This document shows positions 15,987 through 24,733 of a stretch of DNA of 33,069 bases, in pieces. Under the pieces are notes generated by a model, which did no database searches, was not told where the DNA came from, and was given only the letters and a program-made list of their open reading frames with translations. Source of the stretch: CBDCME01 sp965218865. Its GTDB lineage: Bacteria; Pseudomonadota; Alphaproteobacteria; JAAXGF01. Every line of letters starts with the position of its first letter. Position 1 is the stretch's first letter. The stretch covers positions 1 to 33,069 of the forward strand of contig CBDCME010000011.1 in assembly GCA_965218865.1 (NCBI GenBank). Reading direction: 5' to 3'. The translations under genes and the position numbers were made by a program.

Positions 15987-16643
15987 TCATTCACAATAAC
16001 CGAAACGCCGGACCCAGGGCAGCAATATAGGCAGAACCGGTTGCATCTGCTCGCGGTACCGTTCCCAGCGGCCCCGGGCGCGCGCGTAAAGACGTTGAGT
16101 CACTTGGTTGTAACTCGGGGTTGTGATCCAAGTGCGGCGAAATGCGGTTTTGGCGTAGTTACGGATGCCGTCGTCCCAGCCCACGCCAAGAAAGTCGAGG
16201 GCCGGGGTCAGCGTTTCCTCGAACGCCTCGATGAGGTTTTCGTAGCGCAACGTGTGGACCTCCAACGGCAAGACCGCCCGGTACTGCTGCCAGAGACTCA
16301 TGACCTTGTCGTAAAGACGCGCCGCGTCCTCCAAGTCGAGAAAGTTCGCCATCGGCTCATTGATCTCGAAGTCCTGCATGAAGCAGCTCAGCACGCAATC
16401 GCACGGGTGCCGTTGGGCGAACAAGAAGCGGGCCTGCGGGAAGTTTCGGTGGATGAGGCCCGCGTAGACGGTGTTCAATGGCATTTTGTCGATCACGACA
16501 GCGGACCGGTCATCCGGATCTAGGTGCTGGTCCAACTCTGCGAAATAGAATGCGCGCAACCCCGCCAATTGGGCCGGATCGATCGTCGCCAGACCGTCCG
16601 GATGGCCTCCCGGGATCCCCGCGAGAGTGTTCCGCACGTTATA
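15987..16643 (-). pseudogene. TPR-type sulfotransferase, 3' part (cut by the IS5 element)
   Basis: Reading on the minus strand from the IS edge, the frame gives NVRNTLAGIPGGHPDGLATI, then VIDKMPLNTVYAGLIHRNFP and the 3'-phosphate-binding region ARFLFAQRHPCDCVLSCFMQ, then EVHTLRYENLIEAFEETLTP and a C-terminus ending WVRRFGYCE. This is the C-terminal two thirds of a PAPS-dependent sulfotransferase of the tetratricopeptide sulfotransferase family. The start of the catalytic domain lies on the other side of the IS5 element, at 18214-18560. As it stands the protein lacks its P-loop and cannot work. Confidence 0.85.
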
Positions 16644-18213
16644 TAGTCGCCCGTGAAGAACGCGTAAGCGGCTGATGTTGGTAGCTCTTTCGGTTTGGCG
16701 AAGTAATCGGATTTGCAAGAAAACGGGTTTTGGGCCTGAAAAGCTTGTGATTTGAAATAATTGATTTTGGGGATTCCCTTCCGTTGCGGAACGTGATTCT
16801 CTGCTCCCGTCGATTGGGATTGGAGAACTGTGATGAAGCCATCGCGCAAGGTGTCATCGGGAATAGAGGACCTGTTCCGCTCGCGGTTCGAAAACATCAT
16901 CAACCTGCGCCACGAGTTGGTGGTGTTGGGGGGCCGGATCGCGTGGACTTTCTTCGACGAGACCTATGAAGCCTTGTATTCGGAGGAGGGTCGGCCGGGG
17001 GTCCCGACGCGGTTGATGGTTGGGCTGCACATCCTCAAGCATATGTTCGATCTCTCGGATGAGGAGGTCTGCGAGCGCTGGGTCTACGACCCATACTTCC
17101 AGTGCTTCTGCGGCGAAGAGTACTTTCAGCATGAGCTGCCCATGGAGCGCTCGTCGATGACCCGGTGGCGGGACCGGATCGGGCCGGAAGGTTTGGAGAA
17201 GGTATTCCAGGAGAGCCTGGCCGTGGCCCACCGGGTGGGGGCGCTGCGGGAGAAGGACCTCGAGCGGGTGACGGTGGACACCACCGTACAAGAGAAGGCG
17301 ATTGCCTTTCCGACCGCCGCCAAACTGATGCAACGAGCCCGCGAGCGGCTGGTGCGACTGGCACGGGAGCACGGCATTGCCCTGCGTCAGTCCTATACCC
17401 GCCTGGGCAAGAGGGCGTTGATCATGCAAGGCCGCTACCGCCATGCCAAACAGCACAAGCGGGCCAACAAGGCCCTGCGCAAGCTCAAGACCTATCTCGG
17501 GCGCACCGTCCGCGACATCCGCCGCAAGACGGCCCAGGAGGAGAGCCTACGGGATACCTTCCGCCGCCCCTTGTGGCTGGCCGAGCGGGTGTCGACCCAG
17601 AAGCGGCGCGACCCCTTGCCCAAGGTCTATTCGCTCCACGCGCCCGAGGTCGAATGCATCGGCAAAGGGAAGGCGCACAAGCCGTACGAGTTCGGCTGCA
17701 AGGTCTCCGTGGCGGCGACCAATTCCCGCCCCCCCGGCGGCCAGTTCGTCGCCCACGTCAAGGCCTTCCACGGCAATCCCTATGATGGCCACACCTTGAG
17801 GCAGGTGATCGAAGAGATGGAACGCTGGACGGGGATATCGGCCGAGCGCATCTATGTCGACAAGGGATACCAGGGCCACTATTACCCCAACAAACACCGC
17901 GTCTTTAGATCAGGCCAGAAACGCGGCATCACGCCGACGATCAAGAAGGAGCTCAGGCGGCGCTCCGCCGTCGAGGCCGTGATCGGACATCTCAAGAGCG
18001 ATGGCAGGCTGGGGCGCAACTTCCTCAAAGGCCGCGACGGCGACAAGATCAACGCCATCCTCGCCGGCGCCGGCTACAACTACCGCCTTGTCCTCAAATG
18101 GCTGAGGCGTTTGTTTGTCCAAATCCTGGCCGCGCTCCTCAGCGACATCTCGCACCCCACCGCAAACCCAATCGCCGCTTTAGCTTGAAATCAGGGTTCT
18201 TCACGGACGACTA
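16644..18213 (+). mobile_element. IS5-family insertion sequence, about 1.57 kb
   Basis: Terminal inverted repeats match at 21 of 22 positions: TATATAGTCG then CCCGTGAAGAAC on the left (from 16640), and the complement of TATATAGTCG then TCCGTGAAGAAC on the right (ending at 18217). Because both edges carry TATATA, the exact border and duplication (TATA, TA or none) cannot be fixed. The listed borders assume a 4-bp TATA duplication. The element contains one intact transposase and splits the sulfotransferase gene. Confidence 0.85.
16833..18188 (+). CDS. IS5-family transposase (long form)
   Basis: A 451-residue DDE transposase starting at ATG 16833, seven bases after GGAG. The N-terminal domain has the usual DLFRSRFENIINLRHELVVL and GVPTRLMVGLHILKHMFDLS, followed by WVYDPYFQCFCGEEYFQHEL. 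The catalytic acidic residues fall in RVTVDTTVQEKAI (first Asp), IYVDKGYQGH (second Asp) and the RSAVEAVIGHLKSDGRLGRN stretch (Glu). The long insertion between the first two acids is typical of the large IS5-group members. No stop or frameshift interrupts it, so it could be active. It is on the opposite strand to the gene it disrupts. Confidence 0.92.
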   Translation: MKPSRKVSSGIEDLFRSRFENIINLRHELVVLGGRIAWTFFDETYEALYSEEGRPGVPTRLMVGLHILKHMFDLSDEEVCERWVYDPYFQCFCGEEYFQHELPMERSSMTRWRDRIGPEGLEKVFQESLAVAHRVGALREKDLERVTVDTTVQEKAIAFPTAAKLMQRARERLVRLAREHGIALRQSYTRLGKRALIMQGRYRHAKQHKRANKALRKLKTYLGRTVRDIRRKTAQEESLRDTFRRPLWLAERVSTQKRRDPLPKVYSLHAPEVECIGKGKAHKPYEFGCKVSVAATNSRPPGGQFVAHVKAFHGNPYDGHTLRQVIEEMERWTGISAERIYVDKGYQGHYYPNKHRVFRSGQKRGITPTIKKELRRRSAVEAVIGHLKSDGRLGRNFLKGRDGDKINAILAGAGYNYRLVLKWLRRLFVQILAALLSDISHPTANPIAALA

Positions 18214-18560
18214 TATACGGTAGGCTTTTCCTCAACGACGCGAACGGCGCGGTGGCTGCGCAGGATGGTGTCTAACAACGTGGTGCCCGAGCGCGGGAAC
18301 CCCACTAGGAAAACCGGTTCGGGCCGACTACCACCGCCTTCAAGATGTCGCCAACCCGCAACCCATTCGGCTGTAAAGCTCTTTGCAAGAACCTCAATCC
18401 GCGCCAAGTAACGCCTTCCATCGACTCGCTTTGCCTTAGGGGTGTCTCTCCGCCGGCGGTTCCCTTCCCTGAAGCAGTTGAACGCCAATTCGGTATCACA
18501 CAGCCGGTCGCATACTTCCCCGAGCAAATGCGCCCGCGTCGCCAAGAAATTGGCGTCGGC
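18214..18560 (-). pseudogene. TPR-type sulfotransferase, 5' part with the P-loop
   Basis: On the minus strand this region encodes FLATRAHLLGEVCDRLCDTE, a TPR-like helix pair, then DGRRYLARIEVLAKSFTAEW and the 5'-phosphosulfate loop PEPVFLVGFPRSGTTLLDTI ending EEKPTV, where the IS5 element enters. It belongs to the same gene as the fragment at 15987-16643. Upstream of about 18560 the family similarity stops abruptly, without a convincing start codon, so the N-terminal TPR part has also been lost, probably to the neighbouring IS110 insertion. The original protein would transfer sulfate from PAPS to an unknown acceptor. Confidence 0.82.
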
Positions 18561-18616
18561 GATCCCTGTACCATTTAAGTTGACCACTCGAACATAGAAA
18601 GTTGATGTGGTTGTTG

Positions 18617-18649
18617 TTTTGTGGATAACGCGGAGCGTTATCCACAAAA
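18617..18649. repeat. Perfect 15-bp inverted repeat containing two facing DnaA-box sequences
   Basis: TTTTGTGGATAACGC (18617-18631), a GGA loop, then the exact complement GCGTTATCCACAAAA (18635-18649). The arms contain TGTGGATAA and TTATCCACA, both exact matches to the consensus DnaA box, in opposite orientation. Neither side is followed by a T tract, so it is not a standard terminator. It sits between the sulfotransferase remnant and the IS110 gene. Confidence 0.85.
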
Positions 18650-18689
18650 TGCGGTCAGCTGAAGATCTGATCGGGTCATTTTTTCGGAT

Positions 18690-18862
18690 CGGACGAGCCT
18701 TCTGGGAGCGACCCATTGCTCCCTGTGTTTCGAGCACCTGGGGGGGACGCGTGCCCCGGAGGGACGGCCGCGGCGGACAGCCGGTGGGGAGTTGCGCCTG
18801 CGAGCGCCAGTACAGGGAATGTTCGGCGTCGCGGCGGTCCGAGGCAAGAGAGGAGAAAGGCG
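18690..18862 (+). ncRNA. Candidate IS110 bridge RNA region upstream of the recombinase
   Basis: In IS110-group elements the non-coding stretch between the left end and the recombinase start encodes a structured bridge RNA that pairs with target and donor DNA. Here the 170 bases before ATG 18863 are GC-rich and contain several local stems: GGGAGC/GCTCCC (18704-18709 with 18718-18723), a GGGG/CCCC stem around 18730-18758, and CGGC/GCCG around 18770-18782. Position and foldability are the only evidence. Guide loops were not assigned. Confidence 0.35.
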
Positions 18863-20124
18863 ATGAACTTTGATTGGTTTGCTGGCATTGACTGGGCGAC
18901 CGAGAGGCACCAGGTTTGCCTTCTTGATGGTAACGGCGTCATCGTCGTTGAAAGGTCGTTCGCCCACAGCGGGGAAGGGCTGGCCGAGTTGTGCGCGTGG
19001 CTGACGAAAAAGAGTGGCAGTGTGCCGGAGAGGATTGCCGTCTCCATCGAGGTCCCGCATGGGGCGGTCGTCGATACCTTGCTGGAGCGGGGTTTCGCCA
19101 TTCACAGTATCAACCCCAAGCAGCTCGACCGCTTTCGCGATCGTTTCACCGTCGCCGGCGCCAAGGACGACCGCCGCGACGCCCATGTCCTCGGCGATTC
19201 CTTGCGCACCGACGGCCATTGCTTTCGTCGCTTGAAGGCCGATGCTCCCGCCATCATCGAACTGCGCGAATATTCGCGCCTGGGCCGAGGACCTCGGCCA
19301 GGAGCGCGTGCGCCTCGCCAACCACCTGCGCGAACAGTTGAGACGCTATTATCCCCAGGCCTTGGAGGTCAGCGACGATGTCGCCAGCGAGTGGTTTCTC
19401 GCCCTGTGGAAGAAGGCGCCCACTCCCGAGAAGGCGCGGCGCATCCGAACCAATACCGTTGCCAAGCTGCTGAAAACCCACCGCATCCGCAAAATCGACG
19501 CGCCTGAAGTGTTGCGCCTCTTGCGCCAAAAGCCGCTCACCGTCGCGCCGGGAACTATCGCCGCCGCTTGCGCTCATATCGGTTCGCCGATGCCATCCAA
19601 GCTTGGCAAAGCGGTGCCTACTTCGCTCCCGATGCTAGCCTGGTCGGCGACATGATCCAGCAGGACGCGGCCCGGATCCTCGAGTTGAAACAGCAGATCA
19701 AGGCCTTGGAAAAGCAGATGGCGTGCGTCGCCGAGAATTCCTCCATCGCCCGCCAGATCGCCTCCATCCCGGGCTATGGCTCCGTCTGCTCGGCTGAACT
19801 CGCCGGTGAAACCGTCGAGCGCTTCCGCAACGAGGCCAGCCTGGCGCTTTATCTCGGCATGGCCACACTGGTTAACAGTTCCGGCAAGGCTCAAAGCCTC
19901 CGAGGCACGTCAACGCTTGCACCAAGGCAGCCATGATGATCGCCGTCGATCACCATCGCAAACTGGTCCCCCAATCGCAGCGCTACTACGAAAGAAAACG
20001 GGCCGAAGGCAAAGCCCACAATCAAGCCATCCGCGCCCTCGGCCGACACCTGTGCCGCGTCATCTTCAAAATGCTCAGAGACAACCGTCCCTGCTACGTA
20101 GAAAACGATCAACAAATCGTTTGA
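18863..20124 (+). pseudogene. IS110-family DEDD transposase, three frameshifts
   Basis: The gene starts at ATG 18863 behind AGAGAGGAGAAAGG. The N-terminal RuvC-like part has the expected acids: FAGIDWATERHQVCLLD, then SIEVPHG and AKDDRRDAHVLGDSLRTDGH. At about 19275 the frame shifts before AWAEDLGQERVRLANHLREQ. It shifts again near 19580 before ADAIQAWQSGAYF, and a third time near 19905, after which HVNACTKAAMMIAVDHHRK and the usual C-terminus follow to the stop at 20124. The C-terminal catalytic-Ser region SIPGYGSVCSAELAGE survives. With three breaks the protein is not made in one piece, so this copy would need an active relative to move. Confidence 0.85.
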
Positions 20125-20445
20125 AAATTCCAGCGGGATGTTCACGAAGGGACGAAATTCGGTGCCACTCGCGACGACCGCAATCGGGGGTTAAGCAGTC
20201 GAAAAACGCCGGATCGTCGGCTCTTGAGGGTAGAGCGGCCGTGATTGGCGGTGATCCAGGACTACCGGTCTTAGCCATAAGTGGCCTATCCGAAAAATGC
20301 ACCGCTTTGAAAGAGCAAACTCTGATTACCGTGTCACCTCCGACCCAAGTGCGTCGCACTTTAAATCAACGGAAAAACTTCCGCTTCGGGTCAATCTCGG
20401 CCGAAACTGCCACCTGCAACGCTGGTCCGTTGCCAGATGCTAATA
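20125..20445. other. About 320 bp without a recognisable gene between IS110 and IS630 copy A
   Basis: No open frame here has a plausible start, ribosome-binding site or recognisable motif on either strand. The right end of the IS110 element probably lies in its first part. Confidence 0.5.
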
Positions 20446-20462
20446 CCAACCGCCCTTAACAT

Positions 20463-21505
20463 TGCCTTGTGCGAGCCCACGCTCTGAGGCCGATGGACAT
20501 GATCTTCCAAGGTAGGTCAGGTTGTTCCAGGCTTGGCAAGAGGCCTCGACGATGGCTTCATAGGAGTCGCAGACACGATTGGAGAGCCAGTTCTGGCGGA
20601 GGTATTGCCAGACATTTTCGGCGGGATTGAGCTCCGGGGACTTGGGTGGCAAAGGCACGAGGGAGATGTTCTCCGGGATGCCGAGTTTGGCAGTGGTGTG
20701 CCATGCGGCTTGGTCGAGCAGCACGACGGCATGGGCGTTTGGGGCAACGGCCCGGCTGATTTCCTCGAGATGCAGGTCCATGGCTTCAGTATTGGCGCGC
20801 GGCATGACCAGCGCCGCGCCCTCACCGCGCTCGGGGCAGATGGCGCCGAAGAGATACGCCGAAGAGGTCCGTAGGTCCTTGACCTGGCGCGGGCGCGATC
20901 CCTTTGGGGCCCACTGGCGCACCAGGCTGTTCTTCTGGCCGACGCGCATTTCATCTTGAAACCAAACCTCGATGGGCGTGTCCGGTGGCTGTGCCGCTAC
21001 GATTTTCGCCAAGTGTTCGGGAAAACTTTTTTTTAAATTCCTCCTGTGCCCGCGCATCCTGGCCGACGTGGCGCGGGCGCGCGGAAATATGCGAGAACCC
21101 GAGCGCGGCCAGCAGCTTGCCGACGCTCCGCTCGTGATAGTCCACGCCGAAGCGCGTTCGGATCAGTTGCTTGAGATCGATGCAGCGCCAGCGCACGACC
21201 CCATCCCGTTCGGGATCGGGACCGGCCTCGATAGCCCGCGAAAGCGCCGCCATTTGCGACGGCGTCAACCGACGCAACGCTCCGTTCGGCTTGCGGTCGA
21301 TCAGACCGGCCGGACCTCCCGCGTTGAACCGGTGAACCCAGTCCCGCAACGTCTGCCGATCCATGCCGCCAATACCCGCCGCGCACGCTCGATCCATCCC
21401 ATCGTAGATGGCCGCCATCGACAAAAGCCGTCGCGCCTGGTTCCCATCATCGCTCCGTGCCGCAAGAACACGGACTCTTTCAGCATCAAAGTCGTTTCGC
21501 AAAAC
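20463..21505 (-). pseudogene. IS630 transposase of copy A (orfA/orfB), start removed and C-terminus frameshifted
   Basis: The orfA part reads RNDFDAERVRVLAARSDDGN through the helix-turn-helix segment DRQTLRDWVHRFNAGGPAGL. The orfB part contains the DDE core VWFQDEMRVGQ, VVLLDQAAWHTT and SPELNPAENVWQYL. An A8 run at the orfA/orfB junction is shared with the other copies. Two lesions are private to this copy. The IS1595 insertion removes the start codon and first residues. A four-base loss after NNLT changes the C-terminus to YLGRSCPSASE. This copy is dead, but it provides an identical-length comparison for the recoding site. Confidence 0.85.
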
Positions 21506-22450
21506 GTAGGCGCGGTTTGCCCATCGCCGCCTCAAGGCAGGCTCTGGGCGATGGCTGATCGCCGAGTTCGATGAGATGGAACCACCTCAGATAGCTGTCC
21601 AGATACTTGGTGGCGATTCCGCGGAGGCCGCGCAGGAAGCCCTTGATCTGGCTGTGGCGGCTATTGACCGTCTGGATGTGCAGCGCGCCCCGGACCCGCT
21701 CGCCAGCAGAAGCGTTGATGCTCTCGTGAGGGATGTCGAGTGCCGCCGCGACGGACGGATAGCAGCGGTTGGCGTCGGAGACGAGCAGCGCATCCGGCGC
21801 GACGACCGGCTCCAGCACCTCCTTCACGTCGTCTGCGTTCAACGCGGGCAGGGTATGGCTGAGGGTCTCGCCCGCACGGTCGGCGGCGACCAGGATCGGC
21901 ACCTGCTCGCGCGAGAGGCCGCGTTTGCGGGCCTTGCCGCCGCGCCGGCGCGGCTTGCGGTCCAGCTTCCGCTCCCCCTTGCGGCTCTCCAGAACGAAGG
22001 TCTCGTCAGCCTCGACGATCCCGGCAAGCCGATCCGGCGCCTGGCGCACCGCCGCCAGAAAGCGGTGTCGCCAGCGATGCGCCGTGCTCGGCGCAATCCC
22101 GCAGCGCTCTACAGCCTCTTTGATCGTCTCGCCTTCGGCAAGCGAGGCGCCAAAGGCAAGCCAGCGCTCCTTATGGTGCAGACCCGACAGCGCTGTGCCG
22201 GTCAGCGCACCGAACGTCTTCCGGCAGTCCTTGCACCGGAAACGGCGAAGACCGCGCGCCTTGCCCCGCGACACCGCACCGCCGGCGCCGCAATGCGGAC
22301 AGCGCCGCTCGTCATCCACGCCCAGCTCGATCGCCGCCAGCGAGGCCGCGCCCTCCGGCGGGTCCAACAGCACCGCCGCGACCTCCATGCGCTACGCCGC
22401 CGTCAACTCATCAACACGCGAGAACCAATCCCGAAACCGCTCGTGATCCA
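21486..22450 (-). pseudogene. IS1595-family transposase with an early nonsense codon
   Basis: The natural start, MDHERFRDWFSRVDELTAA from 22450, is followed by an in-frame TAG at 22394-22392, where the sister copy has a Gln codon. A shorter frame from an internal ATG at 22388 still encodes most of the protein: zinc ribbon CPHCGAGGAVSRGKARGLRR, catalytic VEADETFV and LVSDANRCY, and HIQTVNSRHSQIKGFLRGLR. The C-terminus runs out of the degraded element end into IS630 sequence (RLRFAKRL). Without the N-terminal DNA-binding part it is unlikely to be functional. Confidence 0.85.
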
Positions 22451-22514
22451 TCTGTCTGACCTCCTAGGCGAATCCGGAAAGATTCTATCACGATGCCTAC
22501 GATTCACGAATTGA
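21506..22514 (-). mobile_element. IS1595-family element, second copy, nested in IS630 copy A; left end degraded
   Basis: The right inverted repeat (complement of GGCTCAATTCGTGAATCG, ending at about 22514) closely resembles the ends of the element at 1350-2373. The left end lacks the outer GGCTCAA and begins in the equivalent of the inner repeat. Flanks share a 15-bp direct repeat, AAGTCGTTTCGCAAA (21489-21503 and 22519-22533 region), longer than the usual 8 bp. It is a different IS1595 member from the first, with clear protein divergence. Confidence 0.8.
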
Positions 22515-22634
22515 GCCAAGTCGTTTCGCAAAGGAATCGTTGGCATTGAACACACTCCCTTGTTGCCAACAACCTTGAATCACACAAAACCTAGCGTGTA
22601 AACCTTTGCGCGAGTCAAACTCTGGGGCGGTTGG

Positions 22635-22826
22635 TATAAGCCGTCGCGGCAGGTGAGAAAGCTGCCATTCCGTCTCTAATTTCCGGTGCTGGGGGTACTG
22701 CCGCCGTGGTTGTCCGTGTGCGTTCGTATGTCTTGGCAATCCGAAATCCCTTGTCTGGCAAATTCATTGGCAATGGTTGGTAATTTACGCCACGTGTCAT
22801 TTCCCAAGTAACCCGGCATCGCCGGC
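22635..22826. other. Short intergenic stretch between IS630 copy A and the rhomboid remnant
   Basis: A minus-strand frame from ATG 22800 (MTRGVNYQPLPMNLPDKGF and on) runs into the IS630 end. The GFRIAKT stretch faintly recalls the end of formylglycine-generating-enzyme domains, but this is too short to call. Nothing else is seen. Confidence 0.3.
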
Positions 22827-23348
22827 TCAGTCTCGCTTATCTCCAGCGTCGGGCACGGACCCGCGCCGGCGCCGGCGCCGGATGGTTCTAGTCCGACTGC
22901 GGGCGAAGGCGGCGCTGTGCGGCGATTGAAATAGCGTGACGCCGCGCCGTTTCAGAAACGGGGTCAGGGAAAGCCCGGCGGCGAAACCGCCCAGATGGGC
23001 GACGATGGCAATGCCGCCCTGGGCCTGCATCGCCGCCGGCAAAGCATACAACTGTTCGACAATCCAAAGACCGAGCACCACGAAGGCGGGGACATTGATA
23101 GTGCCGATGAAGATGAACAACCAGTAGAAGACGCGGATGTTGGCGCGGGGCCAGATCAGGAGATAGGCAGCAATCACGCCGCTGATCGCGCCGGACGCGC
23201 CGACCAGAGGAACCAGGCTGCCGGGATCGAACGCTGCATGGGCGAGCGTGCCGACACAGCCGCATATCAAGTAGAAGAGCAGGTAGCGGAACCGCCCCAT
23301 GGCGTCCTCGACATTGTCGCCGTAAAGCCAGAGGAACCACATGTTGCC
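22827..23348 (-). pseudogene. Rhomboid intramembrane serine protease, N-terminus removed by IS630 copy B
   Basis: The remaining 170 or so residues start at GNMWFLWLYGDNVEDAMGRF, which is the end of the rhomboid helix 2 region. They include the catalytic serine motif GASGAISG, several membrane helices (IFIGTINVPAFVVLGLWIVE), and the catalytic histidine in VAHLGGFAAGLSLTPFLKRR. The C-terminus is a very basic tail in which the hexamer GCCGGC is repeated. The first membrane helix and the loop carrying the WR motif are missing, because IS630 copy B begins eight bases before the first conserved codon. The missing half is not on the far side of copy B, so a deletion or rearrangement followed the insertion. 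It probably makes no working protease. Confidence 0.85.
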
Positions 23349-23444
23349 TACTTATACCAACCGCCCCAGAGTTTGACTCGCGCAAAGGTTTACACGCTAG
23401 GTTTTGTGTGATTCAAGGTTGTTGGCAACAAGGGAGTGTGTTCA

Positions 23445-24012
23445 ATGCCAACGATTCCTTTGTCGAAACGACTTTGATGCTGAAAGAGTCCGTGTTCTTG
23501 CGGCACGGAGCGATGATGGGAACCAGGCGCGACGGCTTTTGTCGATGGCGGCCATCTACGATGGGATGGATCGAGCGTGCGCGGCGCGTATTGGCGGCAT
23601 GGATCGACAGACGTTGCGGGACTGGGTTCACCGGTTCAACGCGGGAGGTCCGGCCGGTCTGATCGACCGCAAGCCGAACGGGGCGTTGCGTCGGTTGACG
23701 CCGTCGCAAATGGCGGCGCTTTCGCGGGCTATCGAGGCCGGTCCCGATCCCGAACGGGATGGGGTCGTGCGCTGGCGCTGCATCGATCTCAAGCAACTGA
23801 TCCGAACGCGCTTCGGCGTGGACTATCACGAGCGGAGCGTCGGCAAGCTGCTGGCCGCGCTCGGGTTCTCGCATATTTCCGCGCGCCCGCGCCACGTCGG
23901 CCAGGATGCGCGGGCACAGGAGGAATTTAAAAAAAAGTTTTCCCGAACACTTGGCGAAAATCGTAGCGGCACAGCCACCGGACACGCCCATAGAGGTTTG
24001 GTTTCAAGATGA
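23445..24012 (+). pseudogene. IS630 copy B orfA, start codon out of frame by a one-base insertion
   Basis: The normal start MPTIPL is present at 23445, but an extra T (TTTGTCGAAAC against TTTGCGAAAC in copy C) throws it out of frame after six codons. The rest of orfA, from RNDFDAERVRVLAARSDDGN to the stop at 24012, is open and includes the helix-turn-helix DRQTLRDWVHRFNAGGPAGL. Translation from an upstream TTG in the new frame is possible but has no ribosome-binding site. The copy is therefore probably silent for the full transposase. Confidence 0.8.
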
Positions 24013-24511
24013 AATGCGCGTCGGCCAGAAGAACAGCCTGGTGCGCCAGTGGGCCCCAAAGGGATCGCGCCCGCGCCAGGTCAAGGACCTACGGACCTCT
24101 TCGGCGTATCTCTTCGGCGCCATCTGCCCCGAGCGCGGTGAGGGCGCGGCGCTGGTCATGCCGCGCGCCAATACTGAAGCCATGGACCTGCATCTCGAGG
24201 AAATCAGCCGGGCCGTTGCCCCAAACGCCCATGCCGTCGTGCTGCTCGACCAAGCCGCATGGCACACCACTGCCAAACTCGGCATCCCGGAGAACATCTC
24301 CCTCGTGCCTTTGCCACCCAAGTCCCCGGAGCTCAATCCCGCCGAAAATGTCTGGCAATACCTCCGCCAGAACTGGCTCTCCAATCGTGTCTTCGACTCC
24401 TATGAAGCCATCGTCGAGGCCTCTTGCCAAGCCTGGAACAACCTGACCGACCGACCTTGGAAGATCATGTCCATCGGCCTCAGAGCGTGGGCTCGCACAA
24501 GTCAATGTTAA
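23906..24511 (+). CDS. IS630 copy B orfB (DDE catalytic part)
   Basis: A 201-residue catalytic half with the three acidic positions in VWFQDEMRVGQ, VVLLDQAAWHTT and ELNPAENVW. In the intact element it would be made as a fusion to orfA by slippage at the A8 run near 23929-23936. Alone it lacks the DNA-binding domain. The protein is identical to that of copy C apart from two or three residues near the C-terminus (for example DRPWK against DQPWK). Confidence 0.8.
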   Translation: MRGHRRNLKKSFPEHLAKIVAAQPPDTPIEVWFQDEMRVGQKNSLVRQWAPKGSRPRQVKDLRTSSAYLFGAICPERGEGAALVMPRANTEAMDLHLEEISRAVAPNAHAVVLLDQAAWHTTAKLGIPENISLVPLPPKSPELNPAENVWQYLRQNWLSNRVFDSYEAIVEASCQAWNNLTDRPWKIMSIGLRAWARTSQC

Positions 24512-24615
24512 GGGCGGTTGGTATAAGAAGTAACCGGCAGATTATGGCGAATAAACGAAAGGGTACCCTTTAGTAGTCATACAGTCTGTTCGAAAACTCG
24601 CGGCGCCGGCCCTCT

Positions 24616-24667
24616 CCCCCTCCCGGCCAGCCCTATCAGCATACTGTCGTGGGTGGCCGGGAGGGGG
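24616..24667. repeat. 14-bp perfect inverted repeat with a 24-base loop
   Basis: CCCCCTCCCGGCCA (24616-24629) pairs with TGGCCGGGAGGGGG (24654-24667). The stem is very GC-rich. No T tract follows on either strand. It lies just upstream of the GIY-YIG remnant and about 95 bases after IS630 copy B. Confidence 0.8.
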
Positions 24668-24733
24668 CCGAAACAGACGCAAAAAATGCGCGGACGCGCA
24701 TTAAACACGTACGCGCCGCGACTTCAAATCCGG

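Larger units (their letters stand above)
18570..20130 (+). mobile_element. IS110-family element, decayed (borders approximate)
   Basis: The element comprises a leader of roughly 200-290 bases, a frameshifted DEDD transposase/recombinase gene at 18863-20124, and an unknown right end. IS110 elements lack terminal inverted repeats, so the borders cannot be placed from one copy. The left limit is set by the end of sulfotransferase similarity and the right by the transposase stop. Confidence 0.6.
20446..22634 (-). mobile_element. IS630-family element copy A, interrupted by an IS1595-family element
   Basis: The same 10-bp end CCAACCGCCC seen in copies B and C is present at both edges, with TA immediately outside, as expected for the TA duplication of IS630. 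The element reads on the minus strand. Its transposase gene is split a few codons after the start by the IS1595 element at 21.5-22.5 kb. Without that insert its length would match copies B and C. Confidence 0.88.
23357..24521 (+). mobile_element. IS630-family element copy B, 1,165 bp
   Basis: Ends are CCAACCGCCC inverted repeats, extended here to a perfect 16-bp pair, CTTATACCAACCGCCC, when the flanks are counted. The copy is nearly identical to copy C except for one extra T near the gene start and a handful of substitutions. TA lies at both borders. Confidence 0.9.

Noticed and set aside
22615..22800. Minus-strand 61-codon frame beside IS630 copy A with a GFRIAKT stretch
   Set aside because: The resemblance to formylglycine-generating-enzyme tails is a few residues only, and the frame ends inside the IS.
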